From Vibrio superstes (GTDB taxonomy: Bacteria > Pseudomonadota > Gammaproteobacteria > Enterobacterales > Vibrionaceae): 64,000 nt of DNA. Positions 44,280-52,701 of this stretch are shown one piece after another. The position numbers and the translations under genes were made by a program. A model generated the notes under the pieces. It saw nothing but the letters and a program-made list of their open reading frames with translations, was not told where the DNA came from and did no database searches. Every line of letters begins with the position of its first letter. Positions within the stretch are counted from its first letter, which is position 1. The stretch spans positions 1,452,003 to 1,516,002 of the forward strand of contig NZ_BCUR01000004.1 in the NCBI RefSeq assembly GCF_003569005.1, read 5' to 3'.

Positions 44280-44528
44280 TTATGCATAGAATGCTTGCAG
44301 TGCTAATAAAGGAAAAATCTTCACCAATTGAAGATTGCCAAAGTCGGGAATACAACTTTCATTTCGAGTTACTTTTTCTAACTCGGACGTATCTTGTATG
44401 TTCATTTGCTCGTTGTTCTTTGTACGAGTAGGGAACTGGGTTTTAAATGCCCAGATGGAATAGAAGAGTTGGCCTTCGATATAGTAGATGCCGTTGCTTC
44501 GATACTCTTTTGATTGTTTGCTATACAT
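44280..44528 (-). CDS. Possible small protein, 82 aa
   Basis: ATG at 44528 with AGGAATTG upstream. Reads MYSKQSKEYRSNGIYYIEGQ, then a polar middle and a hydrophobic C-terminus (LQLVKIFPLLALQAFYA). No recognised domain. The good Shine-Dalgarno and spacing to the next gene are the only support. Confidence 0.42.
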   Translation of the reverse strand: MYSKQSKEYRSNGIYYIEGQLFYSIWAFKTQFPTRTKNNEQMNIQDTSELEKVTRNESCIPDFGNLQLVKIFPLLALQAFYA

Positions 44529-44534
44529 TTTCAA

Positions 44535-44978
44535 TTCCTATTTAGATTTAGGTGATTGCCTTAGTGTTTTGATTCAGTGTCTTGTATACGCTAGTTATAT
44601 AGGAGCAGTAAAAGTAAGACCTACTTTGACTTTCATCTCAAAATAGGTATCTGATATCTTTGCTGATTAACTATTGGTCAAGTACAACTGTCCGTGTATG
44701 GGGTTTCAAAAGAGCAAGATTCAAGAGTTTCCAGAAGGGTATCGAACATGCAGAAGCGTTTGACTTAACCTCCGGTATTCCTCACAGACAAGGTTGAAGA
44801 TTTATTCAACACTATCTGATTGCCTTACAGCGAGTTGTGTTATTGATGGTAGATTTGAGGCGATGTTTTAGCGATTGCACTTCATAAGCTTGGGGAGAAT
44901 CAAAGATCAGGCTCCAGGTAGTTGAATATTCAGCTAAATTTGTCATTCTGATCTAGACAATTATTAACGGAAGCTAGC
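44535..44978. other. 444-bp gap upstream of the AraC-family gene
   Basis: No intact gene. A short plus-strand frame near 44697-44790 reads like protein (FKRARFKSFQKGIEHAEAF) but lacks a start and stops soon; it may be a gene remnant. The region should hold the promoter of the regulator. Confidence 0.4.
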
Positions 44979-46004
44979 TTGCACATGGAACAGTCGGATC
45001 AATCGATAAACCTCATCCGCGTTGAAGATATTCGGTTTTTTGTCGATCTTCTCATGCAACTGGATGGCGATGCCTATCAAATTTTGCGTGAAGCAACCAT
45101 ACCGAACGATATTCATCAATCGGACAGCTATGAGTTTTTACCTGAAAGTGCACTGAAAAATGCAGTAGAGGTGCTAGGTTCACATCATACTCAAGCCGAT
45201 CTAGCGTTGATTTTCTGGGAGGGGATTCGTAGGGACTACATTCGTAGATTCGTATCTAGGCTGTCCAAACACGATACCTTGTTAGAAGCGTGCGAAGAAT
45301 TATCACAATTGGTTAAGTTGGCCTCACCAAGCTCAAGGATCTATCCAAAGTATACTGCCGGTTCTTGGTGGCTCACCCGTGAAAAAGCAGGGCAACATGA
45401 GCAATGGTATGAACATGCTGAATTGTTTTCGGTGTTGTTTATGATTGAGTTCATACGTTCGCTAACCCATGTAACCTGGTCACCAGAACAAATCGCTCTA
45501 GTGAGCAGCAATAGTGATGCGTTTTCTTCACTACCAACCTTGAACAATGTGAGCTTTATCTGTGAACGAAACCTGGCTGGGATTAAGATTCCAGATTCAT
45601 TAATGGAAGGAGAAATTAAGAATCTAAGCAAGGCGTTTGAAACTGATAGAGTGGGGATAGATCATATCGCGTACTCAACACCTAGCTTTATGGATACGTT
45701 CAAGCTAGCACTATCACCTTACCTATCTATGGGGAAACTCCCCATCAAAATTGCGGCAGAAATTCTACGGCTCAATGTGCGCACCTTACAAAGGCGTCTT
45801 GCCAAGGAAGGCTTGGTTTATCAGGCTTTAATTGAAGATATGACCTTTGAGCTTATTAAAGACGCAATGCGTTCTTCTGATGAATCCATCACTGCTATAG
45901 CCAATAAATTTGGATATTCAGATGCAGCGCACTTTAGTCGCGCCTTTAAGCGTCGATACGACCAAACTCCCAGCGCCTACCGTAAAGCAGGCATTTCCAA
46001 ATAA
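44979..46004 (+). CDS. AraC-family transcriptional regulator, 341 aa (339 if from ATG)
   Basis: The C-terminal 85 residues form the double helix-turn-helix (MGKLPIKIAAEILRLNVRTLQRRL and ITAIANKFGYSDAAHFSRAFKRRYDQTPSAYRK). The N-terminal 230 residues resemble the Arabinose_bd type found in OruR/ToxT-like regulators. The effector is unknown. Either TTG 44979, well spaced from CGGAAG, or ATG 44985 may be the start. It lies upstream of, and in line with, the amidohydrolase-DUF3299-porin genes, which it probably controls. Confidence 0.9.
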   Translation: MHMEQSDQSINLIRVEDIRFFVDLLMQLDGDAYQILREATIPNDIHQSDSYEFLPESALKNAVEVLGSHHTQADLALIFWEGIRRDYIRRFVSRLSKHDTLLEACEELSQLVKLASPSSRIYPKYTAGSWWLTREKAGQHEQWYEHAELFSVLFMIEFIRSLTHVTWSPEQIALVSSNSDAFSSLPTLNNVSFICERNLAGIKIPDSLMEGEIKNLSKAFETDRVGIDHIAYSTPSFMDTFKLALSPYLSMGKLPIKIAAEILRLNVRTLQRRLAKEGLVYQALIEDMTFELIKDAMRSSDESITAIANKFGYSDAAHFSRAFKRRYDQTPSAYRKAGISK

Positions 46005-46204
46005 AATTTAATCACTATTTGTTTCGTTGTCACCAAATGGCAATTATGAAGATTCGTAAATCTCTATTATTGCACCTAAGCTATTGAGAGTTACTGATTT
46101 TGGCACACTGTGTGTTTAGTTCAGCAGTGAAAGAATCGGCAATTTGGGTGAGCATCATAAGCCCAGTAATGGCTTCATTGTTAGATGGAATTACCGTTAC
46201 CTAG

Positions 46205-46218
46205 TGTGACGAATCACA
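46205..46218. promoter_or_regulatory. TGTGA-N4-TCACA palindrome upstream of the amidohydrolase gene
   Basis: TGTGACGAATCACA is symmetric in its outer 5+5 bases but has 4 rather than the 6 central bases expected for CRP. It lies 37 bp before the ATG. It could bind another regulator. Confidence 0.35.
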
Positions 46219-46254
46219 ATGGATATTGAGTTTGACGCTTCATAGGAAACAAAC

Positions 46255-47631
46255 ATGAAAAACGTTTTAAAGCTAACGGCAGTTGCAATTTCTTGTTCAA
46301 TGGCATTCTCAGCTTCCGCTGCGACGACCATATTTAAAAATGTAGACATCTTTAACGGTACTGAAGAGAAGCTTTACGAAGATTATAGCGTGAAGGTGGT
46401 CGACAATAAGATTGCAGAGATTTCGTCTAAAGAGATCCAAGCAGAAGAAGGCGCAACGGTAATCGATGGCCAAGGTAAAACGCTGATGCCTGGACTGATC
46501 GATGGTCACGCGCACGTAATGATCAACTACAGCTTTGATGAGATTGAAAAAAACAAAGACCTTACTGATATCTCTATTAACTCAGTCAAGGTAGCAGAGC
46601 GCTTTCTAGACGATGGTTTTACAACGGTCCGTGATATGGGTGGCCCTGCGTTTGGTTTGTCTCGTGAGATTGAAGCAGGCAATGTGAAAGGCCCTCGTAT
46701 TTATCCATCAGGTGGTTTCATTTCTCAAACATCTGGACATGGTGATTTCCGTGACCGTGGTGATGCGGGTTACAACATTTCGACCACTGGTGATATTTCA
46801 AACTTTGAAAAATTTGGTATTGGATCAACAGCCGATGGCGTGCCAGAAGTGCTTAAGGCAACGCGTATCAATCTGCGTAATGGTGCAACCCAGATTAAGA
46901 TCATGGCCGGTGGCGGCGGTTCGTCTCGTTTTGACCCAATAGACACCACTCAATACTCGGTCGAAGAAACCTGTGCAATCGTTGAGGCTGCAAAAGACTG
47001 GGGCACTTATGCCGCAGCGCACGTATTTAACGACCGTGCTGTCAACCGCCTTCTAGACTGTGGGGTGAGAACATTCGAGCACAGTTTCTTTATCAATGAT
47101 GAAACCATGAAGCGAATCTCAAAAGAGGGTGGCTACGTGGTTCCACAAATGTGGGGTCTCTCTCCTGATCTTGCTAAAAACCCATTGATGCCAAAAGAGA
47201 AGCTTCCAATGGTCGCTCAGCTACAAGAAGCTTACGGTGATTATGGTCAGCGCCTTCTAGAGAACGATGTGAAGGTGGTATTTGCGTCTGATTACGTTGG
47301 TGTTAACTCAGATGCTGAACGAGCGCGTCGTTATGAAATCTACTGGCGCACTCAAGCCTTTGGTAGCAACTTTGAGGTGCTAAAGCAGATGACGTCAACG
47401 GCTGGCGAAATGCTAGCGATGTCAGGCCCGCGTAGTATTGCCAAGGGTAAGTTAGGTGTCATCGAAAAAGATGCGATTGCAGATATCTTGCTTGTAGAAG
47501 GTAACCCGTTAGAAGACATGGGCGTACTAGGTGCAAACGAGAAGTGGTTTGATGCGGATCCTGAATACAAGAAAATCGACACCATTAAGCTGGTCATGAA
47601 AGACGGTAAGATTTACCGAAACGAAATGTAA
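46255..47631 (+). CDS. Exported amidohydrolase (imidazolonepropionase/prolidase-like), 458 aa
   Basis: Signal peptide MKNVLKLTAVAISCSMAFSASA predicts periplasmic action. Amidohydrolase superfamily motifs: LMPGLIDGHAHVM (HxH near residues 84-86), TQIKIMAGGGGSS with the likely carboxylated metal Lys near 222, YAAAHVF (His), FEHSFF (His) and FASDYVGV (Asp). The closest characterised group includes Xaa-Arg/Lys dipeptidases and organophosphate-active relatives. The substrate is unknown. It begins a run with a DUF3299 gene and a porin downstream. Confidence 0.9.
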   Translation: MKNVLKLTAVAISCSMAFSASAATTIFKNVDIFNGTEEKLYEDYSVKVVDNKIAEISSKEIQAEEGATVIDGQGKTLMPGLIDGHAHVMINYSFDEIEKNKDLTDISINSVKVAERFLDDGFTTVRDMGGPAFGLSREIEAGNVKGPRIYPSGGFISQTSGHGDFRDRGDAGYNISTTGDISNFEKFGIGSTADGVPEVLKATRINLRNGATQIKIMAGGGGSSRFDPIDTTQYSVEETCAIVEAAKDWGTYAAAHVFNDRAVNRLLDCGVRTFEHSFFINDETMKRISKEGGYVVPQMWGLSPDLAKNPLMPKEKLPMVAQLQEAYGDYGQRLLENDVKVVFASDYVGVNSDAERARRYEIYWRTQAFGSNFEVLKQMTSTAGEMLAMSGPRSIAKGKLGVIEKDAIADILLVEGNPLEDMGVLGANEKWFDADPEYKKIDTIKLVMKDGKIYRNEM

Positions 47632-47653
47632 TAGCTGTCATTGTGGTGAATAA

Positions 47654-47679
47654 GAAGGGCGGAGTTTGCTCTGCCCTTC
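47654..47679 (+). terminator. Hairpin between amidohydrolase and DUF3299 genes
   Basis: GAAGGGCGGAG and CTCTGCCCTTC pair with one mismatch around TTTG. The T-run is weak (ATTTG), so partial termination is more likely than a full stop. Confidence 0.45.
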
Positions 47680-47711
47680 ATTTGTAAAATAGTTGTCTAA
47701 GGTGTTGATAA

Positions 47712-48374
47712 ATGAAGTTTCTAAAACAAGTTTTGCTGGGATGCACATTATTATGTTCTTTGAATGCGGTCGCCGGTGACGACGTCACGTTTTGGCAAGA
47801 ATTGATTCCCCAGATACAAACGGTTGAAGACCCATTTGCCGCCTTGGATTCTAATCAACTTTATGATCTTGGAACCATCGCCCGTTTTCGCGAAGCGACT
47901 AAAATCGATGGATTTACACCTTCGCAAGAATCTGTATCTGAAGTAAAGGCGTTAGAGGGAAAGCTTCAAAAGCAAGGGGTGAACGTCGAGCAACTCTTCG
48001 TAGCACGTGAAACCATTATGGAACAACGCACGCAAATGGCGACATTACCCAACTCCAATGTCTTAAACAAGAAACATAAGATCCCGGGCTTTATTACCCC
48101 TTTAGAGATGGAAGGTACGCTAGTCACTAAATTTTTCTTAGTCCCAACAGCAGGAGCTTGCATACACACACCGCCACCGCCACCGAATCAGATTATTTTG
48201 GTTGATTATCCGCAAGGAATTGAATTAGTTAGTTTAGCTACGCCTATTTGGGTTGAAGGGGAGTTGACGGATGGCAAAGTGACGGAAGATGTGAACTATG
48301 CCGACGGTGCAGCAAATGTAGAGGCGGTATACCAACTATCTGCTGACGATGTAGAACTTTACCAAGCTCAGTAA
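47712..48374 (+). CDS. DUF3299-like exported protein, 220 aa
   Basis: Signal peptide MKFLKQVLLGCTLLCSLNAVA. The C-terminal half has KIPGFITPLEMEG (near residues 117-129) and FLVPTAGACIHTPPPPPNQIILV (near 142-164), which I recall as the DUF3299 signature; the GACIH Cys and His look like a metal site. Other DUF3299 proteins occur beside ABC or metal-related export systems, but no function is established to my knowledge. It is between a periplasmic amidohydrolase and a porin. Confidence 0.82.
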   Translation: MKFLKQVLLGCTLLCSLNAVAGDDVTFWQELIPQIQTVEDPFAALDSNQLYDLGTIARFREATKIDGFTPSQESVSEVKALEGKLQKQGVNVEQLFVARETIMEQRTQMATLPNSNVLNKKHKIPGFITPLEMEGTLVTKFFLVPTAGACIHTPPPPPNQIILVDYPQGIELVSLATPIWVEGELTDGKVTEDVNYADGAANVEAVYQLSADDVELYQAQ

Positions 48375-48469
48375 TCATCCTTCATCAAATATGTAGCTGG
48401 CGCTAAATGGGCGTTTTAGCTGCAGCATAAATAGTAAAATTTCTAAAATTCAAAAACTCAGGCCAAGAC

Positions 48470-49744
48470 ATGATAGATATCTCTAAACGTACTCGTATTG
48501 CATTTAGCCTTGCTTCTATTCTTAGTACTCCTTTGGTATTTGCTGAAGGTGCCAACTTTGAAGGCCCAGACTCTGTAGAGAACACCATTGCCGCACAAAA
48601 AGAAGATCAAAAGGATTGGCGTGAGCATCTAGCCCAAAAAGGTTTTACGTTTGGCGCAGATTATTTTGCTCTGGGGCTGACCAGCAGCGATGGTGCTAAT
48701 GGAGACAGTGCTTCGTCCGCATCGGGTGTAGCGCGTATCTATGGCCAGTGGAATCTTGTTGGACTTGAGAGTGGCAATACCGGTGGTCTGGTATGGAAAA
48801 TCGAGCATCGTCATGCTTATACAGATAATGCACCAAAAGACTATTCAGGGATCACTTTCCAGGCCGAAGATAACATCGGTTATGTAGGAATGATTGCACC
48901 TGCTTTTAGTGACCAAGGTTTCCGTGTAACTGACTTAAACTGGAAACAAAAGATCAATGGTGGTCGAGGCACCATTCAATTTGGTTGGCAAGATGTCACC
49001 AACTATGTAGATACTTACGCATTAGCGAGTCCTTGGACTGGCTTTACCAATCTCGCGTTTTCAACAGGCTCAGGAGCAATGGGCCTTCCTGATGATGGTA
49101 TTCTGGCGCTGTCTGCGGGTCACATGATTGGCGACAACTTTTATGTCGTAGCGGGTATCGCGGACGCTAACGGTGAATCTGACGATATCTTCGATGGCTT
49201 TGATACGGCTTTCGGTAGCGACGCGTCTTATTTCACTACACTAGAATTGGGTTGGACTGCTTCACAAGAACAAATCTACACCGAGAATTTCCATGTCACC
49301 TTATGGCATATGGATGAAGGGTCACGTCACAGTCTTTCTTCATCAACGCTACCGGATGGCACTGTTATCGGTGGTGAGTCAGGTCAAGGTATTAACTTTT
49401 CTTACAGTACCTTCATAACACCCCAATTGATGCCCTTTATCCGAGGTGGTTTCTCTGAAGGTGATGTAGCCTTGTACGACACGTCGATTTCGGTTGGTTT
49501 TGGATACTTTGGCTTGGGTGCACCTAAGAATAATCTTGGTTTTGCCATTAACTGGGCAGAAACCAACAGCGATACCTTACAAGCATTTGCCGATGATGAC
49601 CAAGTCACTGCAGAGCTTTACTACAACATGCAATTTGGCAATCATTTCCAGCTAACGCCTGATGTACAGTTTATACATAATCCTGCTATGTCTAATGAAG
49701 ACACGGCGTTGGTATTTGGTGTGCGTGGACGCGTATTCTTGTAA
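48470..49744 (+). CDS. Carbohydrate-selective porin-like (OprB family) outer-membrane protein, 424 aa
   Basis: Signal peptide ends near LVFA-EGAN. The mature barrel has strands with alternating hydrophobicity (GGLVWKIEHRHAYTD, GRGTIQFGWQDVTNYVD, NNLGFAINWAET, AELYYNMQFGNHFQLTPDVQFIHNPA) typical of OprB/porin families, and ends GVRGRVFL. Likely admits the substrate of the periplasmic amidohydrolase. Followed by a strong terminator, so it ends the transcript. Confidence 0.83.
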   Translation: MIDISKRTRIAFSLASILSTPLVFAEGANFEGPDSVENTIAAQKEDQKDWREHLAQKGFTFGADYFALGLTSSDGANGDSASSASGVARIYGQWNLVGLESGNTGGLVWKIEHRHAYTDNAPKDYSGITFQAEDNIGYVGMIAPAFSDQGFRVTDLNWKQKINGGRGTIQFGWQDVTNYVDTYALASPWTGFTNLAFSTGSGAMGLPDDGILALSAGHMIGDNFYVVAGIADANGESDDIFDGFDTAFGSDASYFTTLELGWTASQEQIYTENFHVTLWHMDEGSRHSLSSSTLPDGTVIGGESGQGINFSYSTFITPQLMPFIRGGFSEGDVALYDTSISVGFGYFGLGAPKNNLGFAINWAETNSDTLQAFADDDQVTAELYYNMQFGNHFQLTPDVQFIHNPAMSNEDTALVFGVRGRVFL

Positions 49745-49769
49745 TACTGTTACTCACTCCTAATTCCAT

Positions 49770-49801
49770 AAAAGGGTCCTGATTTTGTCAGGACCCTTTT
49801 T
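49770..49801 (+). terminator. Terminator after the porin gene
   Basis: AAAAGGGTCCTGA and TCAGGACCCTTTT form a 13-bp stem around TTTTG, then T-rich. Confidence 0.93.
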
Positions 49802-49881
49802 GATCTTGCTAGGCTAGCTTTACCTTTTTGATTTGTTATAGTGAAATAAATCAATAGCTTGATGAATTACTAGGAGAGTTG

Positions 49882-50373
49882 ATGGAAGTAACAGTTAGAC
49901 GTTCAGAGCCGCAAGACGCAAGAGCCGTCAAAGAAATATATGAGTGCACCACTGCCTATATGGGTACTCTGCAACTGCCTAATCCATCACTAACATTATG
50001 GGAAGGGAGACTATCTAATGTTCCTGACCATGTATTTTCCTATGTAGCGGTTGCTGGTGGCGAGATCGTTGGCAATATCGGCTTTGAAGTATGTACAAAC
50101 CCAAGGCGTCGACATGTGGGATCATTTGGTATGGGCGTTAAGGATCTGCACCAAGGAAAAGGTGTCGGGACGGCATTGCTCGCGACCGTGATCGACTTGG
50201 CCGATAACTGGCTTAACCTGAAACGCTTAGAACTGACGGTCTATGTAGATAACGAATCTGCTATCAATTTATATATGAAGCATGGCTTTGTCATTGAGGG
50301 CGAGTCCCAAGCCTATGCATTTCGAAATGGAGAATATATCTCTGTGTATCACATGGCGAGAATCAAAAGTTAG
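49882..50373 (+). CDS. GNAT N-acetyltransferase, 163 aa
   Basis: Acetyl-CoA-dependent acetyltransferase. MGVKDLHQGKGVGTALLATVIDLADNW near residues 90-116 carries the Q-x-x-G-x-G/A loop of motif A, and ELTVYVDNESAINLYMKHGFVIEGE is motif B. Resembles the putative amino-acid or aminoglycoside-type YhhY group; substrate unknown. ATG at 49882 follows TAGGAGAG. Confidence 0.88.
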   Translation: MEVTVRRSEPQDARAVKEIYECTTAYMGTLQLPNPSLTLWEGRLSNVPDHVFSYVAVAGGEIVGNIGFEVCTNPRRRHVGSFGMGVKDLHQGKGVGTALLATVIDLADNWLNLKRLELTVYVDNESAINLYMKHGFVIEGESQAYAFRNGEYISVYHMARIKS

Positions 50374-50459
50374 ACCATTACTGAGCTTGCAGTAATATAA
50401 ACCTGCACACTATTTAAATGTTATCTTCGGTTGAGTTTTCAGCCCTAACAGGAAGTCTT

Positions 50460-50741
50460 ATGAATTTGGATAAAGCTAAGAAACGAATCGCGAAACAGGT
50501 TAAAAAGGGCTTCAACGGTTATCCAAAAATTACTTTGATGTACTTTGGGTCTTCAAAAGACTGTGCGACTGAAGTGGCTGTTCAGTTTACTTTGAGTGAA
50601 GGCGATAGTGCTCAAGAAGAGCGTTTCGCTTGTGAAACAGAGATTAGAAACAATGAGTTAATTCAGACCACGTTACTTAAAATAATCGAGAGAGCTAAAG
50701 TGAACTCAGTTATTGAGGTTGAAGGCGTTACAGTTCTTTAG
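50460..50741 (+). CDS. Conserved small protein of unknown function, 93 aa
   Basis: ATG at 50460 follows AGGAAG; the upstream frame is not protein-like. Basic N-terminus (MNLDKAKKRIAKQVKKGFNGYPKI), then an acidic middle and KIIERAKVNSVIEVEGV at the end. I recall similar short proteins in vibrios but no assigned function. Predicted cytoplasmic. Confidence 0.72.
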   Translation: MNLDKAKKRIAKQVKKGFNGYPKITLMYFGSSKDCATEVAVQFTLSEGDSAQEERFACETEIRNNELIQTTLLKIIERAKVNSVIEVEGVTVL

Positions 50742-50853
50742 TTCAGTTGAATAGTCTCATTGCAATAGTCTCATTGCTTTCCACTTATGGTTTGGAGTTC
50801 ATAATCTAGGGTTAGCTTAGCGTTAACTCTATCTCGAAATTACGGAGTATTGA

Positions 50854-51321
50854 ATGTTAGAACACTCAGCGACTGTTCGATGGAAACGCGGTGAAACTGA
50901 AGCTTTCAGTGACAACAACTACAGTCGAGGTCACACTTGGGAATTTGATGGCGGCGCATCTGTTTTAGCTTCAGCATCACCTCATGTTGTTCCTCTACCA
51001 CTTTCTGTTGAAGAAAACGTAGATCCAGAAGAAGCCTTTATCGCCGCCTTGTCTAGTTGTCATATGCTTGTCTTTCTATCGGTTGCCGCAAAGAAAAAAT
51101 ACGTCATTGAAAGCTATACGGACAATGCAGTGGGTACGCTAAGTGAAAATACCAAGGGCAAGATGGCCGTCACTCAAGTAGTGCTCCGTCCTAAGATAGT
51201 ATTTTCCGGTGAGCGTATTCCGACAAGACAGCAATTAGAAAAAATGCATCATCTGTCTCATGAAAACTGTTTTATTGCTAACTCAGTAGAAACAGAGGTA
51301 ATCACGGAAATAATTAGCTAA
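50854..51321 (+). CDS. OsmC-family protein, 155 aa
   Basis: OsmC/Ohr fold. DPEEAFIAALSSCHMLVFLSVAAKK has the first redox Cys near residue 69, and LSHENCFIANSV the second near 139. Family members reduce organic hydroperoxides. The start has GGAG upstream. It is followed 32 bp on by a glutathione transferase gene, so the two may share a role against electrophiles and peroxides. Confidence 0.88.
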   Translation: MLEHSATVRWKRGETEAFSDNNYSRGHTWEFDGGASVLASASPHVVPLPLSVEENVDPEEAFIAALSSCHMLVFLSVAAKKKYVIESYTDNAVGTLSENTKGKMAVTQVVLRPKIVFSGERIPTRQQLEKMHHLSHENCFIANSVETEVITEIIS

Positions 51322-51353
51322 AGACTTAACCTAAAACCGTACAAGGAACAGTA

Positions 51354-51950
51354 ATGCTCGTATATGGAGATCTGCAGTCTGGGAACTGTTTAAAGGTAAA
51401 ATTGATTCTGTCATTCCTTGGCATAGAACATCAGTGGATTCACGTGAATATTCTAGAAAATGAAACCAAAACCCCTGAGTTTCTTTCTATCAACCCAAAC
51501 GGGAAAATACCTGTTGTCGTCTTAAATGACGGGCGCACTTTAAGCGAATCAAATGCTATCTTAGGCTACTTTGCTGAAGACACTGATTTCCTCCCAAATG
51601 AGACATTCCAGAAGGCCAAAGTGTATGAATGGTTGTTCTTTGAGCAGTACTCACACGAGCCTAATATTGCGGTGGCTAGGTTTATTCAAAAATACCAAGG
51701 AATGCCTGAAAGTCGAATTGACGAGTTCAATTCTCTACAAGAAGGTGGCTGCAAAGCGTTGGCGCTAATGGATAGCCAGTTGTCTCAATCACGTTTTCTC
51801 GTAGGCGAACAAGCGACTATCGCCGATATTGCTTTGTATGCTTACACCCATGTTGCAAACGAAGGTGGGTTTAATTTGTCAAACTATCCTCACATACAGC
51901 GCTGGATTGCGAGCATCGCAGCAATAAATGGCTATGTGGGCATGTCTTGA
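51354..51950 (+). CDS. Glutathione S-transferase family protein, 198 aa
   Basis: N-terminal thioredoxin-like domain (LVYGDLQSGNCLKVKLILSFLGI, NPNGKIPVVVLNDGRTLSESNAILGYFAE), with the cis-Pro and the glutathione-contacting E-S pair. The C-terminal helical domain includes FLVGEQATIADIALYAYTHVA. Ser9 may be the catalytic hydroxyl. Substrate not predictable. Confidence 0.9.
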   Translation: MLVYGDLQSGNCLKVKLILSFLGIEHQWIHVNILENETKTPEFLSINPNGKIPVVVLNDGRTLSESNAILGYFAEDTDFLPNETFQKAKVYEWLFFEQYSHEPNIAVARFIQKYQGMPESRIDEFNSLQEGGCKALALMDSQLSQSRFLVGEQATIADIALYAYTHVANEGGFNLSNYPHIQRWIASIAAINGYVGMS

Positions 51951-51967
51951 TTACAAGGTAACGTTAA

Positions 51968-52516
51968 ATGATGGAAACAACCCGATTGCGCTTAACTCCT
52001 CCTTCATTAGAGGATCAGCCCGCTATGCTGGTGGCCATAAAAGAAAGCGAGAGAGAACTTGAGGAATTCTTACCTTGGGTCCCATTTGCGCTTTCACAGC
52101 AGGCATCCATTGAAAATACCCAGCAGGCCATAGAAAACTTTGCAGGCTTTAAGGATGAACTTCGCTACTCTCTAATAGAAAAAACATCGGGTAGATTAAT
52201 AGGCGCTATAGGTCTGATTATTCGCGATAAAGAAGTGCCTTTCTTTGAGATAGGTTACTGGCTGCGAAGCGATAGTGTCGGCAAGGGTTTTATCACCGAA
52301 GCGGTGACTAGGTTAGAAGAGTATGCCTTTGATGAGCTTAAGGCGAACCGCATCGAAATAAGAGCGGCGCAAAGCAACGTTAAAAGCAGGAGTGTTGCTG
52401 AACGCTGTGGTTATGAACTTGAGGCAACCTTGCGCAATGAACGACGACTACCTTCAGGAAAGTTGGATAACACCCTTGTGTTTGTAAAGGCAAGTAATAC
52501 CAATCGTAGTAAATAA
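51968..52516 (+). CDS. RimJ/RimL-type GNAT acetyltransferase with MITE-derived C-terminus, 182 aa
   Basis: METTRLRLTPPSLEDQPAML and EFLPWVPFA at the N-terminus, FEIGYWLRSDSVGKGFITEAV (acetyl-CoA loop) and EIRAAQSNVKSRSVAERCGYELEATLRNE identify the ribosomal-protein acetyltransferase type; the substrate is unknown. The last five residues (TNRSK) and stop codon come from the MITE at 52498. The family usually ends near this point, so the enzyme is probably intact. Confidence 0.9.
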   Translation: MMETTRLRLTPPSLEDQPAMLVAIKESERELEEFLPWVPFALSQQASIENTQQAIENFAGFKDELRYSLIEKTSGRLIGAIGLIIRDKEVPFFEIGYWLRSDSVGKGFITEAVTRLEEYAFDELKANRIEIRAAQSNVKSRSVAERCGYELEATLRNERRLPSGKLDNTLVFVKASNTNRSK

Positions 52517-52657
52517 CTGGCCATCCTAGCTTGTTAAAACACTCGATAACGGCGTTAGAAATTTTGATTGTAGAATAACTGCTCATCAACAACTTCTGCC
52601 TTGTTATCCAGCGTTTTTCCTACGCTATTTCTGACCACTTACTTACTGTGATTGGTA
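52498..52657. repeat. MITE-like element, 160 bp, full copy
   Basis: Same length and ends as the copy at 29437 (TACCAATCGTAGTAAATAACTGG at the left, GTGATTGGTA at the right). It overlaps the 3' end of the acetyltransferase gene. Confidence 0.87.
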
Positions 52658-52701
52658 TAACTAGCGAGCCATGTTGGCTCGCTATCTTAAATAATCTTAT
52701 T

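Noticed and set aside
46205..46218. CRP site upstream of the amidohydrolase
   Set aside because: The half sites fit but the spacer is 4 rather than 6 bases, so it was kept only as an unassigned palindrome.
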